Below, piece after piece: positions 35,840 to 44,030 of a DNA stretch of 64,000 bases. This DNA is from Halobacteriovorax sp. HLS (lineage in GTDB: Bacteria; Bdellovibrionota; Bacteriovoracia; Bacteriovoracales; Bacteriovoracaceae): positions 248,001-312,000 of the forward strand of contig NZ_QOCL01000009.1 in NCBI RefSeq assembly GCF_004006665.1, given 5' to 3'. The position numbers were made by a program, and so were the translations under genes. The number at the start of each line of letters is the position of its first letter. The stretch's first letter is position 1. Under the pieces are notes generated by a model. That model was given only the letters and a program-made list of their open reading frames with translations. It was not told the DNA's origin and ran no database searches.

Positions 35840-36588
35840 AATACCATTCCATTTTTTTTCATTACTTTTACCTGTTTCCTAGAAGGGTTTTTAGTATAGA
35901 TTTTTTCATCTGTTTTATTTATCGTTCCACAAGGAAATTTCTCTTGTTGCGAAATTTTGCTTAATAAGCTTGCTAGTTCTCGTCCTTCCTGTGCTGCTCC
36001 TAATTCTAGGTAGTCTATATAGTCTTTATGCTCACCATTACTGACGCTAACCGTTTTAAAAATCATTCCATCATCAATCTTTCTATTCATTTGATGTATG
36101 GTAAAACCGGCCTCTCTATTCTCTGATAAAGCATAGAGATCGCACATCGTTCCCCTGTACTTTGGCAAAATGCCGTGGTGGATATTAATACAACCAAGGG
36201 AAGGAGTTTTTAGAATTTCCTTTTTGTATATACATCTGGTTCTAACATTAACGATGACATCTACTGCCTTTTCTTGACACCACTCAATTGCGACTTTGTC
36301 ATTCATTGATTTAAATGTTTGAACCTCAATCCCTCTTTTTTCAAAGAGATTTTGTCTTGATCTTTTTGGGAGATTGATAATATTTTTAAGTAGCGTTCTT
36401 TGCACTTTATTTGCGCCTAAGTAAGAAAGGCCAGCGACTGATTTTAATAAAGAAGTATCTAGGTTTTTTAGAAGAACTAGGCCGACGACTTTAACATCTT
36501 GTGAGTGTTTAAAGAACTCGACGAATAAGTCTAGATAGTTTCTTGGTATATAAGTTATTTGTGAAGTCACAAATATAACTCTGATCAT
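35836..36588 (-). CDS. Formyltransferase-like protein (Fmt N-terminal fold)
   Basis: 250 residues, first gene of the operon. The formyltransferase fold is recognised by NIHHGILPKYRG (135-146) and KIDDGMI (170-176), giving the catalytic Asn-His-Asp trio as N135, H137 and D172. It is shorter than methionyl-tRNA formyltransferase (about 310) and lacks the C-terminal OB-like tRNA domain, so it more likely transfers a formyl group from 10-formyl-THF to an amine on a small molecule or sugar. In some residues it is divergent (H138 follows directly where many sugar formyltransferases have a small residue). ATGA overlap with the next gene. Confidence 0.82.
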   Translation of the reverse strand: MIRVIFVTSQITYIPRNYLDLFVEFFKHSQDVKVVGLVLLKNLDTSLLKSVAGLSYLGANKVQRTLLKNIINLPKRSRQNLFEKRGIEVQTFKSMNDKVAIEWCQEKAVDVIVNVRTRCIYKKEILKTPSLGCINIHHGILPKYRGTMCDLYALSENREAGFTIHQMNRKIDDGMIFKTVSVSNGEHKDYIDYLELGAAQEGRELASLLSKISQQEKFPCGTINKTDEKIYTKNPSRKQVKVMKKNGMVL

Positions 36589-36745
36589 GTTGGGCCTTGG
36601 TAATGTCGTTTGGAAATGTATCGGATATGTAAGAGAAATAGTTTAGTATTTTATTCAGTTATTTTTTATAACTCATTGATTTTATATTCTTCTTAGAGTC
36701 TTTTATAGTGTCCAATTCAATATCTAATGCCTATAATTGAGCTTC

Positions 36746-38074
36746 ATGAATTTTGAACTTTCAAAGCTGCTGAAGCTTAGCCTTCCTATTTTTCTTGCTC
36801 AACTGGGCGTTGTCCTACTTGGTGTTACTGATATGATCATGTTGGGACAGTTTGATGAGCTATCACTCAAAGCTTCTGGAATTGCAAATGTCTGGGTTAT
36901 TGGAACGCTGATGTTTGGAATAGGTTGTTGTCTTGGTGTAGATCCCTTTATTGCAAAATTCATAGGCCAGCAGAATTCTCTAGAGGTAAAGAAGGCCCTT
37001 ATTAGTGGCAAGTTTGTCGCCATATTAATTGCCTTAGTACTAAGTACTCTATGGTTATGTACTGGGGATGTTTTAGAATTCTTTGGTCAATCAGATGTGT
37101 ATACGAAGCTTGCTCATGACTATGCTTTGGTTCAAATACCAAGTCTCATTCCATTTTTTATGTATATGGTTTTTAGACAGTATTTAATCGGCCACGAAAA
37201 GGCTTCAGTCGTTGCCATCGTTTTACTTTTGACAAATTTTGTAAATGTAATTCTTAATTGGATTTTTATTTATGGAGCTGGACCAATTGAGGCAATGGGT
37301 CTATTTGGTGCAGGTCTTTCTACTTGTATCATGAGAGCATGCCAGTATCTCTTTTTATGTTTGCTGATTGGTCTTTCGAAAAGAGATAAGCACTTATGGG
37401 TCCCATTTTCATGGCAACTTGTGGATTGGGTACTAGTTAAGAATATTCTTCTTATTGGTCTCCCAATTGGCCTAAGCTTTATGCTAGAGGCCTTTGGTTT
37501 ACAGTTAACAACTTTTCTTGCTTCGAGGATTGGCGATAACGAATTAGCTGCTCATAGTATACTTGTGAATTTACAGTATCTCTTCTTTTCTATTCCAATG
37601 GCCATTTCAATTGCCGCGGCGATAAGGATAGGAATTACTCTTGGTCAAAGAAAGGAAGTACTAAATGTTATTAGAGCAAGTTTTATTGCTATAACTTTTC
37701 TTGTCACACCTTTTTGCCTCATTCTTTATTTTTTAAATCAAAGTATTGTTGAGCTCTATGGTGTTAGTGGCATGATTAAATCTTTGGCCAACTCTTCAAT
37801 TATTGGAGCTGCGCTATTTTTATATCTCTATAGTTTACAACAAGTAATGGGGGCTTTATTAAGAGGTCGAGGCAGAACTTTTTGGCCATCTATAGTTAAT
37901 ATATCTTCGCTATATTTAGTAGGACTGCCAATCGCTTATTACCTTTCCATGAAGTTAAGTTATGGCCTAAGTGGCCTTTGGTATGGACTGAGTGGGAGTA
38001 TGTTTGTTTGTTGTCTTGGGCTAGGTCTTCTGAACCTTAATTCGTATAAGGCCCAGAAGAATCAATTAAGCTAG
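36746..38074 (+). CDS. MATE-family multidrug/metabolite exporter
   Basis: About 442 residues from ATG 36746 (an in-frame TTG at 36737 is unlikely). Twelve hydrophobic helices arranged as two MatE repeats; the N-terminal repeat starts SLPIFLAQLGVVLLGVTDMIMLGQ, the family hallmark, and the second repeat begins IGLPIGLSFMLEAFGLQ. MATE proteins export cationic compounds using Na+ or H+. It is divergent from the biosynthetic operon over 157 bases, so export of that pathway's product is possible but unproved. Its stop overlaps the RND gene by 4 bases. Confidence 0.93.
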   Translation: MNFELSKLLKLSLPIFLAQLGVVLLGVTDMIMLGQFDELSLKASGIANVWVIGTLMFGIGCCLGVDPFIAKFIGQQNSLEVKKALISGKFVAILIALVLSTLWLCTGDVLEFFGQSDVYTKLAHDYALVQIPSLIPFFMYMVFRQYLIGHEKASVVAIVLLLTNFVNVILNWIFIYGAGPIEAMGLFGAGLSTCIMRACQYLFLCLLIGLSKRDKHLWVPFSWQLVDWVLVKNILLIGLPIGLSFMLEAFGLQLTTFLASRIGDNELAAHSILVNLQYLFFSIPMAISIAAAIRIGITLGQRKEVLNVIRASFIAITFLVTPFCLILYFLNQSIVELYGVSGMIKSLANSSIIGAALFLYLYSLQQVMGALLRGRGRTFWPSIVNISSLYLVGLPIAYYLSMKLSYGLSGLWYGLSGSMFVCCLGLGLLNLNSYKAQKNQLS

Positions 38075-40362
38075 ACTTTCTTTTTTTCTAGAAGTAATAG
38101 AGCGGGGAGGAAAATCAGATCTATCACTAGCGCGACAGTAAGCACTATGGCAGTAAGAAGTCCAAAGTTTGAATTTGGAGTAAAGTCTGCAAAGATCATC
38201 GCTCCAAATCCAACAACGAGTATGGCCGTAGTCCAAAAAAGGGCAGCCCCAGTAGTTCCTAAAACATAAATAAGCGAGTCTTTATTACTCATTCCTTTAT
38301 TCTTACAAAGGTTATAAGTCGTCAGAAAGTGAATCGTATCATCTACAACAATACCTAAACAAACAGAGCTTACAAGAGCAGTTCCGACATCAATCGGTCG
38401 ATGAAGAAATGTCATTATTCCTGCTCCAATTGCCAGTGGAATAATGTTTGGAATCATTGATAAGAGACCAAGCTTAATTGAACCAAATACAATGACTAAG
38501 AGAATAGATATTCCTATAAGGGCCATTGTTATTGATGAGAAAAATGATTTAACTACAAAAGTAGTCATATTTTGATAAATTGGTATTTTACCTGTTACAA
38601 CTGCTTTAAGTCCAAAGTCCTTGGCCTTATCTTCCATCATGGCCATTCTTTGTAAGGATAGTTTAGATCCTTGAGTAGTCCAAAGAACTGCCATTCTTAG
38701 TGCATCTCTATTTATTGTCATTCTATCATTGAGATCCTTTCCTTGAGGGAGACTCATTTCGTAGAGAAATAGAAGCTCTGCAATGGTTTTCCTACTATCT
38801 GGAATGGAGTAGAATTCTTCTTTGTCTCCATGGAAGGACTTATTCATGGATTTTACAATTTCAACTATTGAAGTAACCCTTGAGATATATTCCTTATCTT
38901 CTAACCATCTCTGATATCTATCAACACTTTGTAAGAATTTTGGATCTTTGATTCCATCTTTTACACCAGACTCTATCACCAATTGAGGGCCATAAAATCC
39001 ACCGAGATTTTCAAGTGTAAAATTATTTGATTTAGTAAGTGGGACTTGTTCAGAAAAGTAATCATAAGGATTAGAGTTTACTTCATTTTTAGATCCGTAA
39101 TAGATAAAGACAGCACTAAGCATAATGGTCCCAAAGACAATGTGCTTCTTATACTTATCAACAAGTGTGACGATTTTTGTTGCTACAGCAAAAGTGTTTT
39201 GATCTTCTGTCTTTTCTGCCTTCTTATCCCATTTTACATCTTTCAAACTAAGCACTGGGCAAATGATAAGCATCGTATAAAGCCAAGCAAACATTGTTCC
39301 AAAGGCGGCGAGAATACCCATGTCTCTTAATGGTATAAGATCAGAAGTGGTGCAACTGAGAAATCCTATTGCTGTCGAAATACTTGTTAGCAGGGTAGGT
39401 TTAATATTCTTTTCAAAAGCACTTCTTGTTGCATCAACATTTGATTCACCAAGAGATCGAAATTGAAAGTAACTCACAAGTACATGAACACTATCTGCAA
39501 TTGCAATAGCGATTAGAATTGTAGGAACCATAGCAATGAGATTATTAAATTTTATTCCTAGATAACCAGCAAAACCAAAAGTTGATAAAGTTGTTACAAC
39601 GATAATTACAATTGGAAGAATGAGACCAATTACTCTTTTGAAGGTGTAGAGTAAGAAAATAAAAATGAGAAGCATGACAATCGGAAAGATTGTCACAATA
39701 TCATGCTCAGAAACTTCTCTAAATGTATTATTTATATCCAATGAACCATTGATATAGAACTCGTGTTTATCGTCTTTTGGAAGTCTCTCTTTGATCTTTT
39801 TAATGAGTTCTCTAGTTTTTTCAATTATTAATTTATCATCTGGAGCACCTACAAAGTAGGGTTTAATTTTTGCGTAAATATTTGTAACGGTGGCCTTTCT
39901 ATTAATGAGATAGTCTGGCAAAGTCTTATCAGCGAGGGCCAACTTCCTTTTTTGCAAGAGAAGTTCTTGGTCATATTCTTCTGGAATAAAGTCTTCAATG
40001 GTAAGATCATCTTCTACAGCTGTGGTCCACTGGTAGTTTGTAATAGAGTCTACACTTATAACATCTGGAACTAGCCATAATTGGTCTGTCGCCTCTTTGA
40101 TAATTTCAATTGTTTGTGTATCAAAGATACCATCTGGTGAGTGAATAATTATATTTACTAAGTCATCATTGCCAAATTTTGCTTGGAAATCATCATAGAG
40201 TTTTAGAAGTGGTTCAGAATCTCGAAACCATATACGATAACTAAAGTCAGACTTTACTAGAGTCAGGCCAGGTAGAAGAGTGGCCATAATGGCAAGCGCA
40301 ACAATCATGCTGGTCCACGGCCTAGAAATAAGAAGTTGCGTTAGTCTCTTTGAGAAATTCAA
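38071..40362 (-). CDS. RND-superfamily exporter of the MMPL/HAE3 type
   Basis: 763 residues with the RND layout: helix 1, a large periplasmic domain (about 35-215), helices 2-6, a second periplasmic domain (about 420-610), helices 8-12. Helix-4-like segments carry the polar residues of the family: AIADSVHVLVSY and the repeat's GIVVDDTIHFLTTYN. The two-halved form with no adapter or outer-membrane gene nearby resembles HAE3 / hopanoid or lipid transporters (HpnN-like). Likely role: lipid or hydrophobic-compound transport across the inner membrane. Only the family is certain. Convergent with the MATE gene. Confidence 0.92.
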   Translation of the reverse strand: MNFSKRLTQLLISRPWTSMIVALAIMATLLPGLTLVKSDFSYRIWFRDSEPLLKLYDDFQAKFGNDDLVNIIIHSPDGIFDTQTIEIIKEATDQLWLVPDVISVDSITNYQWTTAVEDDLTIEDFIPEEYDQELLLQKRKLALADKTLPDYLINRKATVTNIYAKIKPYFVGAPDDKLIIEKTRELIKKIKERLPKDDKHEFYINGSLDINNTFREVSEHDIVTIFPIVMLLIFIFLLYTFKRVIGLILPIVIIVVTTLSTFGFAGYLGIKFNNLIAMVPTILIAIAIADSVHVLVSYFQFRSLGESNVDATRSAFEKNIKPTLLTSISTAIGFLSCTTSDLIPLRDMGILAAFGTMFAWLYTMLIICPVLSLKDVKWDKKAEKTEDQNTFAVATKIVTLVDKYKKHIVFGTIMLSAVFIYYGSKNEVNSNPYDYFSEQVPLTKSNNFTLENLGGFYGPQLVIESGVKDGIKDPKFLQSVDRYQRWLEDKEYISRVTSIVEIVKSMNKSFHGDKEEFYSIPDSRKTIAELLFLYEMSLPQGKDLNDRMTINRDALRMAVLWTTQGSKLSLQRMAMMEDKAKDFGLKAVVTGKIPIYQNMTTFVVKSFFSSITMALIGISILLVIVFGSIKLGLLSMIPNIIPLAIGAGIMTFLHRPIDVGTALVSSVCLGIVVDDTIHFLTTYNLCKNKGMSNKDSLIYVLGTTGAALFWTTAILVVGFGAMIFADFTPNSNFGLLTAIVLTVALVIDLIFLPALLLLEKKKV

Positions 40363-40454
40363 TTTGTGCCCCTAAATAAGTTTTAATACTTTTCGGGTGC
40401 AACTTAATTGAAATAAGTTAGGAAGGGAATTATTTGATAAGAAGAGTATTTTTC

Positions 40455-40715
40455 CTAGTCTTCTGACTCATCCATCTCAATGTCATCGAGAGAAAGTTTT
40501 AGTGTGTTAGGAGCTTCAACACACTTTGGACACCACACTCCTCGAGTACTCTTCTTTCCCATAATTTCTAATGCTGATGCTTTCCACTTGTGCCCATTTT
40601 TACACTCCCAAAGCAAGTAGCTCGTACTATTGACGTACTCAGTCGAATGGAGTTTACCACCTTTTAATTGTGCATATTGTGCTAGTAGTTCTAGGTCAAA
40701 AACTCGTTTACTCAT
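40455..40715 (-). CDS. Small treble-clef/zinc-ribbon protein
   Basis: About 86 residues from ATG 40715, which has GGAG 7 bases upstream; a frame starting at 40769 would be less well supported. A zinc finger of the form C-x3-H ... C-x2-C is visible in WECKNGHKWKA and VWCPKC, preceded by a segment SYLLWEC typical of the treble-clef domains that occur singly or in tandem in bacteria and phages and probably bind nucleic acid. The last 15 residues are acidic (DDIEMDESED). It lies 92 bases from the RND gene, with no terminator seen. Confidence 0.8.
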   Translation of the reverse strand: MSKRVFDLELLAQYAQLKGGKLHSTEYVNSTSYLLWECKNGHKWKASALEIMGKKSTRGVWCPKCVEAPNTLKLSLDDIEMDESED

Positions 40716-40785
40716 TAATTCTCCATTGTGAGCTTCTGTATACCATAGTTTCATTGAAAGACCATTCATTATTATACGTAAAATT

Positions 40786-40859
40786 AATAGGTTACATAGG
40801 TGTGTAATAGGTTTTCTCTATCAGGATATCAATTATGTCGATGCCTGTTGAAATAGGTT
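40786..40859. repeat. Three direct copies of AATAGGTT before the MerR gene
   Basis: AATAGGTT occurs at 40786-40793, 40806-40813 and 40852-40859, with a near copy ACATAGGT at 40794-40801. All lie in the 189-base gap between the zinc-finger gene and the MerR-type gene, whose CarH/LitR relatives bind tandem direct repeats. Possible operators. Confidence 0.45.
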
Positions 40860-40904
40860 TTTTTTTGCCGTACTTTATCTTAGTAAATTAACCAAGGAAA
40901 GTTT

Positions 40905-41828
40905 ATGTACAATATTCAATTGGCCTCATCTTTAAGCGGAATTAATGTTCACAATTTAAGAGCATGGGAAAGAAGATATAGTGCTGTCTCACCTGAGAGG
41001 GATTCTGTTGGTAGAAGACTATATTCAAAAGAACACGTAGAAAAATTATATCTATTAAATCAACTTGTTAAAGAAGGAACGGCAATAAGGCATATTGCAA
41101 GTAATACAACTGAAGAATTAATTTCGATGGCCGAGTCAAAGGGGCTTGAAGTTGATCTTTCATTTGAGTCTAAGCCAAACGATGAACAAGAATTAGAACT
41201 AAGTTACAATGCTGTTAAGTTAGCATTGAATTTTAAGAAGTTTGATATCATCTCTCATGAGCTTAATAAGGTTTTAGAGAATTACGATCTTAGAAAAGTT
41301 GTATTTAAAATGCTTATTCCGAGTCTATTTCTTCTTAGAGATAAGCTAAATGCTGGTGAAATTTCTCTAGAGGAGAAGCAAACAGTCGTTACTATAATTA
41401 AATACTATCTAAGAAAGAAAGTGTTTCAAAATAATGTAGACTTAACTAAAGCGAGTTACCTGGTAGCAGCTCCAAAAGGAGATACTTATGAGTTTCAAAC
41501 TTTAATAGCTTCTCTATTATTAGGGGCGCATAATAAGCAAGTTATTTATCTTGGAGCAAGTGTTGAGGCAGATGTGATCGCTGAGACAATGGCGGCTACA
41601 GGTTCTGAGAACCTTATTGTTTGGGGATCATGTCAGTGGGATCAAACAAAGGGTGCACAGTTAGGAGAGTATTTCCAAAGCTTAAGTGCTCAAGCTCCAA
41701 AGGGTGCAAAGATTACAGTTGCGTGTAATGGACCTGCTCCTTATGATTTCTTTATCAATGACTTAGAAATATCTTCAGTGAAGAGTTTTGAGCAGTTTGA
41801 TCATAAGTTACAGAGTAATACCTTATAG
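40905..41828 (+). CDS. MerR-type regulator of the CarH/MlrA group with a B12-binding-like domain
   Basis: 307 residues. N-terminal MerR helix-turn-helix with LRAWERRYSAVSPERD and GRRLYSKEHVEKL. A helical cap (about 85-180) and a Rossmann B12-binding-like domain (about 185-300; APKGDTYEFQTLIASLLLGA, VIYLGASVEADVI) follow. The usual lower-ligand motif (E/DxHxxG, His to cobalt) reads GDTYEFQ here, with Tyr in place of His, and the cap W-x9-EH motif is missing (LRDKLNAGEISLEEKQ). It therefore probably does not bind cobalamin as CarH does. ATG has AAGGAAAG upstream. Target genes are unknown; the repeats just upstream suggest autoregulation. Confidence 0.88.
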   Translation: MYNIQLASSLSGINVHNLRAWERRYSAVSPERDSVGRRLYSKEHVEKLYLLNQLVKEGTAIRHIASNTTEELISMAESKGLEVDLSFESKPNDEQELELSYNAVKLALNFKKFDIISHELNKVLENYDLRKVVFKMLIPSLFLLRDKLNAGEISLEEKQTVVTIIKYYLRKKVFQNNVDLTKASYLVAAPKGDTYEFQTLIASLLLGAHNKQVIYLGASVEADVIAETMAATGSENLIVWGSCQWDQTKGAQLGEYFQSLSAQAPKGAKITVACNGPAPYDFFINDLEISSVKSFEQFDHKLQSNTL

Positions 41829-42722
41829 ACAAATTTGGGATGCTGATAAAGAGTATCCCATTTCTTCACTGTACTTGTTAAAATGATGAGAGAAAGAGTT
41901 CCAAGTTATTTGGTTCTCTTTCAACTGACAGCTTGCAGAAGCTAACTTTTCTAATTCCTCTTCTGAAAGGTTTAATCCTTTAATACTTTGAAAGAAACTA
42001 ATGATTGTGTTTGGTTCAGAGTCTTTGATTTGATTGGTAAACTCTTCAATAATATACGACCTATTAGGATCATTCTTATTCATTAGTAATGTTTTATAGA
42101 CAATGCTCTTTGAGCCTCCTTGAAGCCCTCTTGTTTTCTTAAGAAAGTCATCAAATTCATCTTGAGTAGGGGAGCTTTTCAGAAAGAGCTCACTTGTATT
42201 AACTAAAATATCTTCATTATTGTAGGAAAGAAAATCTAAGAAGGGGATATCCTCTTGAAGGTCATCATTGCTTTTATTTAAAATTAAAAGTGATCTTCCT
42301 AGAAGTTTATGCGCAGGAGTTTGATTTTCATCAAAATACCCATCAGCATCAGGCTTAGTGTCACAAAAGTCTTTCTTCAAACAGTTGTTAAGTTCAGAAC
42401 TTAAGTTAATGAGATAGTTCTTAAGCTCAGTTGCTGAGAAAGACTTTATTATTTCTTCTGGTTTTTTTCTATAGTCATTTAATGAGTTAAAGTACTCACT
42501 ATTAGATATCGATTTTTCAATTTGTTTTGCTAGATGTTTAATTTCACTATTTAGGATTTCCTCCCCTAAGTGAGCTTCTTTCTTTAACTTCTTTTCAATA
42601 TGTGGAGTCTGCGATCTAGTCGCTTTGGGAGAGTTTAGCTCTTGATCAGTTTTTAAGAGAAGGTAGAAGACTACTGCAACAGCAGAGATACCAATAAAGA
42701 AAATAAGTGCATTTTTTTTCAT
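41823..42722 (-). CDS. Membrane-anchored helical protein with Cx5C motif (partner A')
   Basis: 299 residues. One N-terminal hydrophobic helix (5-24), not a classical cleaved signal, then an acidic/basic linker and a helical domain of the HEAT-like kind. A Cx5C motif (C114 to C120, NNCLKKDFCDTKPD) matches the Cx5C at the corresponding place in the protein at 45815. Probably anchored in the inner membrane with its bulk in the periplasm. It lies 48 bases downstream of the lysozyme-fold enzyme gene on the same strand. Function unknown: partner, inhibitor or scaffold of that enzyme are possibilities. Confidence 0.72.
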   Translation of the reverse strand: MKKNALIFFIGISAVAVVFYLLLKTDQELNSPKATRSQTPHIEKKLKKEAHLGEEILNSEIKHLAKQIEKSISNSEYFNSLNDYRKKPEEIIKSFSATELKNYLINLSSELNNCLKKDFCDTKPDADGYFDENQTPAHKLLGRSLLILNKSNDDLQEDIPFLDFLSYNNEDILVNTSELFLKSSPTQDEFDDFLKKTRGLQGGSKSIVYKTLLMNKNDPNRSYIIEEFTNQIKDSEPNTIISFFQSIKGLNLSEEELEKLASASCQLKENQITWNSFSHHFNKYSEEMGYSLSASQICL

Positions 42723-42770
42723 AATATTAAACTTTGGGAATAGAGTGAATTCTCTATTCCCAGTTAGTAA

Positions 42771-43886
42771 TTATTCTAAAATCTTTTCTATACTTATTCT
42801 ACTATTCTTTTGTTCTTTAAAGTTCGTTACGATCTCATCGTATGCGGCCTTTACTTCTGGATTCATACTGAAAGAGATACTATCAAAGACTCCTATTTTC
42901 TCTTGATTTGGAAAATCTAAAACCTTGTCTAAGTTTCTTTTAAATCCAGTATCATGCGAAGCATATGGCCCGTTAGTGTCTGCAAAACGGCAAGTTTGCC
43001 CTAAGTTACCTGAGTTATATTTTCCTGCCCAAGTTCCTCTAATTAATTTTTCATAATCAATTTGAGTTCTATCATTTCTTGATCTTAAGCAACTCATCCA
43101 AGTTTTCCACTTTTTCTTTGAAGTTCTTCCATTGGCATATAGCCTTACTTTCTTAGAACTTCTCCAGTTATAAAGAACTTTTTTGTATCCACTCATTAAG
43201 AAGTTTAGTCCATAGCTCATCGTTTTACGAAGTGACTTATATTGCTCTTGTGCTAAGAAAATATCATAGTGCCAACGAATACTTAATTGCATTGCTCCTA
43301 AGTCAGATCCATCTCCACCTCTAATAATTTGACGGATAACTTGATCGTCTTTTAAAGAGTCACAATCTGGAAAGAATGAATTACCAGGAGTTTTAAAGTA
43401 TTGTGTAAAATTCTTAAATGTTGGTCCTTTCAATTTTGCTTCGGCCAACTCTTCTGCAGTGTATTTTGCGTCAAGTTTTTCTTGAGTATAAGCAAAGAGG
43501 ATATTTCCACTATTTGCGTGTTGGTTACAGAGACCTGGCTGGTCATTAACCTCTCTAACATGCATATAAAGTCCTTCATGAAGAGGAACTGTCAGCGCCA
43601 GAGTTAAGAATCCGTAATATGCTTGAGTATTTCCTTCTTCGAGTAGGAACTTTGCTCTTTTATGTGCTTCTTGAATTAGTGTTTTCGCAAATTCACTACC
43701 GTATTGTAATTTGGCAACTTCAGTATTTCTAAATAATGGACCATCTAGCTCCGCTGTTGGGTTAATAGTCGTCATCATTTTATCTAGTACTTTGACTCTT
43801 GGTATCTCTTCTAGATTTGCATAAGTATTCAAACTTAAAACACCAATGAGCATACTGCTACAAATAGTCTTACTAAAAAGCTTCAT
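42771..43886 (-). CDS. Secreted lysozyme-fold (GH23-like) protein (enzyme A)
   Basis: 371 residues, signal peptide 1-23. Lytic-transglycosylase-like landmarks are visible: E104 in PLHEGLY (catalytic Glu position), DLGAMQ (195-200, the G-x-MQ motif), RWHYD, and KYNSGN (289-294, matching the A-YNxG motif). About 80 residues, with three cysteines, are inserted between the Glu and the GAMQ motif. It aligns stretch by stretch with the divergent neighbour at 44031 (GGD..G.Q..RWH and the YNxG region). Expected to cleave peptidoglycan glycan strands in the periplasm or in prey. Called by motif; the exact family needs a profile search. Confidence 0.75.
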   Translation of the reverse strand: MKLFSKTICSSMLIGVLSLNTYANLEEIPRVKVLDKMMTTINPTAELDGPLFRNTEVAKLQYGSEFAKTLIQEAHKRAKFLLEEGNTQAYYGFLTLALTVPLHEGLYMHVREVNDQPGLCNQHANSGNILFAYTQEKLDAKYTAEELAEAKLKGPTFKNFTQYFKTPGNSFFPDCDSLKDDQVIRQIIRGGDGSDLGAMQLSIRWHYDIFLAQEQYKSLRKTMSYGLNFLMSGYKKVLYNWRSSKKVRLYANGRTSKKKWKTWMSCLRSRNDRTQIDYEKLIRGTWAGKYNSGNLGQTCRFADTNGPYASHDTGFKRNLDKVLDFPNQEKIGVFDSISFSMNPEVKAAYDEIVTNFKEQKNSRISIEKILE

Positions 43887-44030
43887 TTCAACTCCTATGA
43901 TTCAAATTCTTGTGTTTTATATCGCATAGCGTCGATAAACTCTAGGAAAAACTTACGCGGTGTATTAATTTCAGTATCTAAGGTATTATTCAATATAATC
44001 AGACACTTATATAGCCCTTAGGAACGTAAT

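Noticed and set aside
43933-43938. CGATAA resembling a flagellar sigma-28 -10 box in the enzyme A/B divergent region, and the same at 10753-10758
   Set aside because: The -10-like word is only six bases long, and no TAAA lies at the required spacing. The word alone is common in this composition.
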